Shown here: positions 56,625-64,000 of the stretch, in pieces
Layout of the letters: the number at the start of each line of letters is the position of its first letter
Numbering within the stretch: position 1 is the first letter of the stretch
Source of the DNA: Hansfordia pulvinata
Lineage: Eukaryota > Ascomycota > Sordariomycetes > Xylariales
Reading direction: 5' to 3'
Length of the DNA stretch: 64,000 nt
NCBI GenBank assembly: GCA_006538405.1
Contig: BJKQ01000001.1
Location: forward strand, 2,356,001 to 2,420,000
Notes under the pieces: generated by a model
The model's input: the letters and a program-made list of their open reading frames with translations, nothing else
Databases searched by the model: none
Told to the model about the DNA's origin: nothing
Translations under genes and position numbers: made by a program

Positions 56625-59600
56625 ACTTTAGAGAGCGGGGTTGCGATGGGCTGTACTACTTCGAGCAGGCTTTCGAGTGTTGGCAAAGGCTCAGGTCGGT
56701 GCGTGTTCTCATGTTCGTCATGCAGGCCACCGGGGTCACATGTCAGGGGGTGAGGACAATGATGAGAGGAGCAGCTTATATGCGCCTGCCATGTGGTGGA
56801 CTCGAGCTGTTGGGGACAAGTCATGACAGCAGCTGTCGTGTCTCCTAGTAAGCACAGCCTGAGACCTGATTAAGGCTCTCCAGAGCCTGTCGATTCGATA
56901 ATCATCATACGAGGGGAATTACCATATTCTGCTCGGAACGTGGCAGCCTTGCCGCAAGCCGAAGGGCAGCCTGGCGGGGTGTTAGCTGATCTTCGTCATA
57001 GCCACTGTCGGTGTCTGCCTCGTTCTCCAGATTCCACTGGAGCTTCCGGTAAGCTTGCCCGGGCCCGGATAGCCTTGTCGTCTCGCCCGGAGTGGCTGGA
57101 GTTTTTACCCTGAGAAGCGCCCAGTACGTGTTTCGGCTGGTGCTCCCATTCGATCAGTGTCAGACCACTCATAGGCGAGTGTTTCCCAGTCTCTTCGCGG
57201 CACGTCCATCGCCGTCCGCTGCTGCTTGGTGAGGTCTTTGGAATGCAGCCTTGCGGTCCCTACATGCGGACCCCTAGCTGATAACGCCGGTGAGGCCATC
57301 GTGGCCACCAAAAGTAATCAGGAATCTGGACTCACGTAGAAACGTCTTGGAATACTTACCATTGCAATCAAGCCGCGGGGACCTTCGTCCAAATGCGTGT
57401 GGTGTTTGCGTACCTGAAGTTTCGCCGGAGCTAAGTACTTCCATGCATAGACCGTCGCCGCCGGCGCGGCTGGTGCAAAGTCAAAGCCTGAGGCCTCGGG
57501 GCGCCTCGCCTGAATAGTCCAGCACCAAATCTCCGCCGATGTGTCTAGTCGGACTGGGCCGTACCACCTGCACAAATAGGACTCTGGTTGGCTTCGTCCC
57601 ATGCCGCGCGAAGAGATTCGCGCGCTTCTTCGGTCGAGCCTGGGTGCCTCTGGTCTCTTCCGGATACGTGCGGATCATATCGGAAGGGTTCGTCGCCAGA
57701 TTCAAGAGGCTTCTCTACTTTGAATGAGTGTGGGGTGGCCAAAGACGATAACTGCCTGGATATGAGCATGCTCGGGCTAGATGGGTGCTTCAATCCAGGA
57801 CCTCCCTCGGCATTTCGGCGTCACCGAAGATCCAAAGGTGCTCTGGCTCCAGTAGTGGCTCAATCTGTTGCGGTTACTATCGGAATGCATTTGGCGAGCG
57901 TGGTTCCTTCAGGATCTCATCATCGTCTGATCAATGGCCGTGTCTGATATTCTGAGGCACCATGAGTGATGTCCAATGTTGTGTCAGCCCTGGAAACCTT
58001 TGCACGGTACGTTTTCTCTACACCACATTCACTGCGATCGTTGGCACAGCAGCTTCGATGACGCAGATCTGCCAGGATAACGGTACGCAAAGGTATAAGT
58101 TTTCGATAATTAGCCCACCCCTGAGAGCGATGGCATGATGTCCCAAGCCACGTATACTTCCGGTTGTTGCCTTCTGGTGGTCTTCGCCTGGCAGCAAGGC
58201 GCAACGCCTGGGGTGGGACCCTCTCCGTGTTACCCATGAGACATCTCAGCGTAGAGCGAGGGCGCCGTAGCGAGAGGTCTCACGGCCGCCCAGAATCCAG
58301 CTCCCGAGTACCCTTTGACTTGGACCGCTCTGGCCTTTCAAAGGCAGTGAATCCCTAAAGCCTCGATCAGGAATATGCAAGTCGGGCTCTCAGAGTGGGA
58401 GGATGTGGTCATGACAGGCATTCAGGGGCCCGGCCCATCTTGGTGATGTGGACCGTATCTGGGTTGCTTTGGGTATGACAGGCAGCTAGCTATCCACGGT
58501 TCATGTAAGTAAGCAGCTTCTGTGGTTGACGTTGGGAACGTTGCCGACATTGTGGCTAGACTCGTCGGCGTTTTGCTTTGCCAACAGCCCGCTCGCTGCC
58601 CGCGGCCAGACCGGCCTATAGACCGACAACGGATACGGGGGATGCGGTCTTGGGCCGTCGGTACCTGGTTCCCATCGCAATGAGCCGCATCGCGGCCAAA
58701 TTTGTCTGCGCATCGGAAATCTGTGTCCGTTCTGGGGCTGAATCTGGCCGTGGCTGGCATTCTTGAGTCATCAGCCGTCAAGATCTGTGTGAGTGGCCAG
58801 GCTGTATCTGATCGAACAGGTTCGGTTGTTCACATGAGAGCACGCTCGCAGACAGGTCCAGAGCGACCATTCGCTGATTCAAGAGGTAAATGAAGCTTGT
58901 CAGGTCAGGCGTGCTGGGCGGCACTCAATTGAAGGTGTTTTGCGACGGCGGGTGCGGGGCTGGGAAGAAGTCCTCCGGGCTGCATAATGTGATGTGATGT
59001 GCTCGACAGAACCTAGGAGAAGAGAACGAACCCTTTTCTGCAGAGCGACAACTGCCGCAGGACACAATGATCTTTGAGAGGAGACGATCGTCACATGGCA
59101 GTGGCGCAACGTGCGACTCCCGGGCGGCAGCGGCTCCGCGCGTGGAAGGTCGTGGACGTGTTCCAAAGCAGCGGGATCGTGCAGATCACGATTTACCTAG
59201 AAAGTTCCTGATCACTGCGCTCCGCGTCCCTGGCTGGCCATCGGGCCTTGTCAGGGTCCCATCGCAGAGGCTCGCGCGGAGGTGGGCGGGATGACGCCGG
59301 GTCAAGCATCGCTGGCGCTTCGACGTGTGAGGGCGGTGGCAGCCACTAAAAAAGAATGAGGGTGGGAGGGAGAGAGAGAGAGAGAGGGTGTGTGTGTGTG
59401 TACGGTATGGGTGTGAAGCCAAGAGTCAGCTTGCGGCCATCAACTCGAAACGCGCCAAGCTAAAGCTCTTAGTATGCACACGGGGGCAGTCGCGCCTTGG
59501 TGGGTGCGGCACGTGGTGCCGCAGGGTTCCTTCCCCTCCGGATTCAACTCGGAGCTGTGATGTTATCACGAGAGGCACATACGGTACATTTGATATACCT

Positions 59601-61182
59601 ACCTACATGTATGTACTTAAGGCAGTCCCGCACGTTCATCGGCTGTACCAGGTTCAGTGGTAACCCAGCGCATGCCTGCTTGTATCTCGTGGCTCCATCG
59701 CCTCCATGTACTCGCAGGTATGGATTTTGGATATTCCGGCCAGTGGAGGTACATTTGTTGCAAGGGGTTACCATCGATTCAGGTCAATTTGGTTGGTATT
59801 GTGGGAGTGGCTGTTAAGGTGAGTGCTTAAGGCATAGAGAGTCGGCACCTCACTCTCACTGAGTGAGCCCTTTCCTGCGACGCGGTTCTAGAATTGAAGC
59901 ACTATCTCGGCACCCACAGAGAAAACGATGGACGCTTTCAGGCAACAGGCAACAGGCAACAGGCAACGAACCCGGCTGGCTGGAGAGACGACACCGAGCG
60001 TACGGAACAATGAGTTGTGAGAAAGGGCGGCAGTGTCTCGGGAATTGCGCACCAGGTACCTCGGGTGTGTGATGGATGGGAGTCAACAAGAATGATGGTA
60101 CCTTGTATCGTGTAAAGCGAAGCTTGGGCGAAGGGCTGTGAGGAAACATGGAGACTGTTCCGTCGGTTTTGAGTTTGGCTAGACAAGAGCGCCCAAATTG
60201 AATCGGGAATAGAGGCATTTGATAGTGGGCACCCGAGGAGCATGTAGGCGGGTAGGTAGGTGTGGATGGGAAGTGTCCCTGACGCGCCGCACACGCCCGC
60301 ACGTGCGCCCTCCTCCGCCCCTTCGAGGACTTCACTGGACGAAGACAAGACATGGTGAGGTGCGGAGATCAGCGGAGAGACAGGTAAGCCCTGGAGCTCC
60401 CGCCATCTTCCGCCCCGTGCCGCGGCTTCTGGAGGTGAGGGAAAGCAGCGGCTAAGGCGCTGTCCGTCTCCCGGCCGAGCCATGAATCAGGCTGGCGAAA
60501 CCCAAACTTGACCAGCGCGGCAAGCAAGCCAGCCACGATTTCGAGGTTGGCTTTGGTACTTTGGCTCTGGTACTGCCCGCCCTCCTCTTTCTCGGACCGG
60601 ACCAGGGCTGTGAATGCCACTGCCCAGTATATCGCATTGATAGGCGGCCTACCTGCCTACCCAAGGAACCCAACCTACATAACTAAATACCTCAGGTGCT
60701 ACCTATGTGGTTTGCTTATTCGGGGCTTTACGTGTGGTGCGACGAGTCAAGGCTCGCTCGCTTGGACCCTTGTCCCGCGAAGCCAGGAGATGTTTGTCCA
60801 AACTTCGGCCGGCTCCAACTCGGAAGCCATATGACATAGCTGCGCGCCAGAAACTCTAAAGAGCGGCATCTAACTCCACATGCAGCCACTCGAGCCCATC
60901 ACGTCCCGATCATGATGAGCGGGCACACGCAGCGGCACCAGTCTTGTCCTTTCGTGATCCCAGCCTGTTTATTAAGCGCCGAGCCAACCCCCCTGACCGT
61001 CCCGTCAGACCACTTTTCTTGACCTTTCCTAAGACTATGCTCGCCAACGCACCGCGTCAAAGGAAACACGATCCAACGACAACACTCGGCCTTGGGAGGC
61101 ACGCCAGCACCAGAACATTGTGGTTCAGGGTCGGAAAATGCCCGGGAACACACACTCAGCCCTGACCGCCCACGACGGCTAA
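56625..61182. other. Largest gene-free stretch, with short tandem repeats
   Basis: 4.6 kb between the divergent rhodopsin-domain and seven-span genes with no coding I can support; frames of up to about 180 codons overlap on opposite strands and have no family features. It holds a GA/GT composite repeat at about 59370-59402, TACCTAC repeats at 59596-59606, a heptamer repeat (59941-59968) and GGTAG repeats at about 60249-60262. None of the exact TACTCGTA/TACGAGTA copies I counted falls here. Confidence 0.5.
59941..59968. repeat. Tandem heptamer repeat (GGCAACA x4)
   Basis: Four head-to-tail GGCAACA units, the last ending in G. Units have no spacers, so this is a minisatellite-type tandem repeat and not a CRISPR array. 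Confidence 0.85.
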
Positions 61183-63128
61183 ATGTCCCAATACACCCAA
61201 ACCGAACAAGACATCCCCTTTCCGGTGATTCGAAATTCATTCCTCGACGAAAATGGTGCTAGGAGAAACGAAGGGCTGTGGGCACGAGAGGACGTCGGCG
61301 ACCTACGGTTGGATCCCCCAGATGATCAGGCCAGCCGCGTATCTCAGATCATCATCTTGGTGTTGGCCAGCGGGTTGATTGCTGGGCTTCTAGGTGGGTT
61401 TGTGCTCAATGGGCTTGGCTTGGTGTACACGATGCTGACTGATCAATGGCAGCGCACCGCATTGTCAGACTTCATTCTTGGCGACGGATCCCTTACATGA
61501 TATGGCGTGAGTTGGTTCTCCGCTCTCCCCAACAAACCATACTCCGGAACGATCCCCAGCTGACAGAGCCACCCTGCTCCCCCCTCCTTATCAGTCGTCT
61601 TTGGCGCCTACGTCAACACGTTCATCTTCAATCTCGCAGCCGCGATTCTGCGGTTTGGCATGATTGTGAACACCATCCCACTGTGCCAAGCCTCTGCAAT
61701 TATTTGCACGTCGTGCTATGTCATCGTCAAAGTTGGTCTCACTCGCCAAAACTCCTCGGCAGCCAAATTGGGTTTGCTAACACCGTGGACAGGGCGTGAG
61801 TCTGTCGTGCCTGATTTGAGAACATGGGGACCGGGCTGACAGGATGGAAATCCAGTGTGTCTACATGTTCCTGGTCGACCGAGCGGTACGTCACGCACAT
61901 GCGTGGGTTCTCTTTCACGTATGCTAACAGAACGTAGCATATAGCCCTAAAAACGGAGAAAAGCCGCAGAAAGTCGAAGCTTTACATCTTCCACCTCACC
62001 GTGGTGACAGGTACAGCCATCCGAGCGAAGATGTCTGGAGTGTCTGCTGACCAATGGCAGCCATGTGGTTGACGTTTGCCTTGATCCTACTCATCTTGTG
62101 AGTATTCCCATGAGTTTGAACTCATGCCAATTCTAACTGCTGTCCACAGTCGCCTTGATGTGTTTGTCGGAGAGCAATGCTTGATTGGCGAGCAACAAGA
62201 TGTGCTCATGGCCAGCATCGCCATAGATTTCGTAATTAACGTGAGTAGCGCCAATGCCTCGCAATGGAAATAAACGCTCACGAACGTCGCAGGCGTACCT
62301 AACCGGTCTCTTTCTGTTCTCCCTGCTCAGTATGTTTCCTGGCTCCAATTGCTCGAGACAAGAACGTCCTATTAACGACCATAAGAATACCATCCTTTCT
62401 GGAATCGCGACATGCCGGCTTCTCGCGACAGTGAGAGCACTGTGGTTCCGTGGCGCAAGGAGAAGGGTTTGAGGAACCTGACCAAGAAGACATTCGTGGG
62501 TTCCGCAATCGGCCTTGGAGTCACCATGGCGTAAGAGTCTTCATTGTGCTGAGGCAGTTCCGTCGCGCTGACACGATTTAGTAACCTCATCGCCATGGCC
62601 ATCGTCAACGGCGAGCCAGTGTGGCTCTGCTTGACGACCTGCATTCTCGACCGTGAGCGCGTTCCCGCCGTGACCCAGAACCTCTCGTTCGTTGCTGACT
62701 TGGCCTTAGTTCTGATCAACTGCGTAGTGTTGCACTGGCTGACTACCACCCGCAACATCAACTCGGGAAATTCGAGACACTCGAATGCCGCCGCCTTCGG
62801 TGAAGAGACTGGCTCAGACTTCAGAAACAGCGCCATGGCGCCGGGGCATTCTCTTCCAGTCCCAGCGCCTGCGCAGGTTTCTCAGTGCTCAAGTTGCGCC
62901 GAGCGGGTTTTGGGGAACGGCCTTCTCGACAGCAGCACCAACAAGGGACACATGCGAGAGTGTGGCATTCCAGGTTGGTACCGCGATGAGCACCTAGTCT
63001 TCTCGAGAGAATACTGACGTGCTGACGACTGTGCAGTTCTTGGCAGGTCTATCACGGAGCCAGAATCGGGATTGGCATCAGCCGAGAAGACGTTTGTCGT
63101 GGCCAACGATTCCGACGATGCTTACTAG
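61183..63128 (+). CDS. Multi-exon protein with seven predicted membrane spans, unknown family
   Basis: Eleven exons are proposed: 61183-61393, 61453-61506, 61595-61731, 61856-61885, 61938-62010, 62061-62097, 62150-62240, 62293-62329, 62386-62530, 62582-62973 and 63037-63128. All junctions are GT-AG, phases agree throughout, and the sum is 1299 bases (432 residues). Predicted spans: SQIIILVLASGLIAGLLAHR; MIWLVFGAYVNTFIFNLAAA; ASAIICTSCYVIVK plus CVYMFLVDRA; FHLTVVTAMWLTFALILLIF; SIAIDFVINAYLTGLFLFSL; TFVGSAIGLGVTMANLIAMA; SFVADLALVLINCVVLHWLT. The N-terminus is hydrophilic and the Ser/Gly-rich C-tail (about 110 residues) ends SDDAY. The CYVIVK...YMFLVDRA core resembles fungal receptor-like 'integral membrane proteins', but I cannot name a family. 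The exon 8-9 boundary is the least certain. Confidence 0.65.
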
Positions 63129-64000
63129 GTGACGTTGCCGGGCAGCGCACGTGTGTCGCTACGTCGCAAGCGCCGACAACGAAACGTCGTTGTCAGAACC
63201 ATTACAAGGCGTGCGAGGCATATTGTACCTAGCTGAGGGTGGGAATGGTAGCTAGTTAGACGAACTCGCGGCACGAGTTCCACGGATGCTTCTTTGCTCG
63301 CCAGACGCTGACTTATCGTTTGGGTACTGAGGGGCAACAGTTAAAGGCGACGACGAGCGAATAGGTGACATGACAGTGACAGAAGCGTGGAACCATCTTT
63401 TAATTCCGGAAGACCAACTTCAATTTCATTCGTGAATATCTTGACGTATCATAAATAACTCCAACACTATTCTGAGCCTATACATTCATGCACACACTCC
63501 ATTGTTGATGATGAATTCGACGTCGCATGGCAATCTTGATCTCGCGAGCGACAGCTTAACCCGACGATTATTGAATTAACCAGGTGTATTCAACGCAGGC
63601 ACTTGCCACACACGGTGGTTTCATCTAATTTCCGAGGTAGGCACCTAACATGGCAGGAATGATTTCGCCATTTTGCATCCCCTCGCCGTCGTGGTTCCGC
63701 CCGTACAAGTATGAGACACGAAGGGCCGGGGAAAAGTCCAGGCGGCCGACCGCCGTTGGCCGGTGGCTGCCGCTGGTGCGCGGCAGATCGACGGTCGCTT
63801 CTCCGCATCACCGCGCCCCATTACATCAGTGAGGGGTCCCCGCCTCGGAGAGAAAGCCGACCTTTTGGGCGCCGCGCGCGCGCCGGTCGCCACCGTGGGG
63901 CCGGACTCGTCCTCGGAGGAGGACCTTCCCATTCTACAGGTACCTTACCTACGGTACCTTGCCGTGCTATAACTCATCACGCCCCATTGATTCCATTGAT
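63129..64000. other. Right-end intergenic region
   Basis: About 870 bases with no supportable gene. A TACCTTACC/GGTACC patch at 63941-63960 belongs to the dispersed TACCTA-type sequence. An Arg/Ala/Pro-rich minus-strand frame (63645-63932) may be chance in GC-rich DNA; a gene beginning beyond the window cannot be excluded. Confidence 0.4.

Noticed and set aside
59941..59968. CRISPR-like array
   Set aside because: Heptamer units without spacers, in a fungal nuclear sequence; it is a plain tandem repeat.
1..64000. tRNA or rRNA genes, transposons, telomere repeats
   Set aside because: None recognised by eye on either strand: no transposase or reverse transcriptase motifs, no TTAGGG arrays, no convincing tRNA A and B boxes. 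A covariance-model scan would be needed to exclude tRNAs.

Overview
This is nuclear DNA of a filamentous ascomycete. The evidence is short GT-AG introns (about 50-220 bases), conserved fungal housekeeping genes, two fungal rhodopsin-domain (SAT4-type) membrane proteins and a fungal A-T-R NRPS-like reductase. Strongly G/C-biased third codon positions and long CT-rich leaders fit the Sordariomycetes. Species cannot be fixed from the sequence alone.

Layout, left to right. 0.65-1.8 kb: CstF-64/Rna15-type polyadenylation factor (+). 3.8-5.3 kb: secreted SGNH/GDSL-fold protein lacking canonical catalytic residues (+). 7.9-10.5 kb: CorA/Alr1/Mnr2-type magnesium transporter (+). 12.7-14.5 kb: tryptophanase/tyrosine phenol-lyase-like enzyme (+), convergent with an adenylation-thiolation-reductase enzyme at 15.3-18.5 kb (-). 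21.8-23.0 kb: rhodopsin-domain membrane protein (+). 27.1-28.2 kb: UbiA prenyltransferase (-), head to head across 4 kb with a cytochrome P450 at 32.3-34.1 kb (+). 36.9-40.2 kb: Mediator subunit 14 (+). 41.2-42.2 kb: DUF7053-like protein (+), convergent with a PINX1-like G-patch protein (-). 44.7-45.4 kb: small coiled-coil protein (+). 45.8-49.2 kb: Pmr1-type Ca2+/Mn2+ ATPase (-). 52.3-54.3 kb: cohesin kleisin Rad21/Scc1 (+). 55.1-56.6 kb: second rhodopsin-domain protein (-). 61.2-63.1 kb: an eleven-exon protein with seven predicted membrane spans (+).

Core genes (CstF-64, CorA, MED14, PINX1, PMR1, RAD21) alternate with accessory-looking genes (lyase, A-T-R enzyme, UbiA, P450, membrane proteins). 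The accessory part, 12-34 kb, has long gene-free spacers rich in microsatellites and in a short dispersed palindromic motif (TACTCGTA/TACGAGTA, 20 exact copies counted by eye). The lyase, A-T-R enzyme, UbiA and P450 could be parts of specialised metabolism, but no polyketide synthase, terpene cyclase, transporter or pathway regulator is visible between them.

Eight genes, including essential ones, are each broken by one or two frameshifts. All ten are corrected by adding one base, nine of them at a G or C run. That one-directional pattern looks like homopolymer undercalling in the assembly rather than decay, so I call these genes as CDS with a frameshift note instead of pseudogenes.
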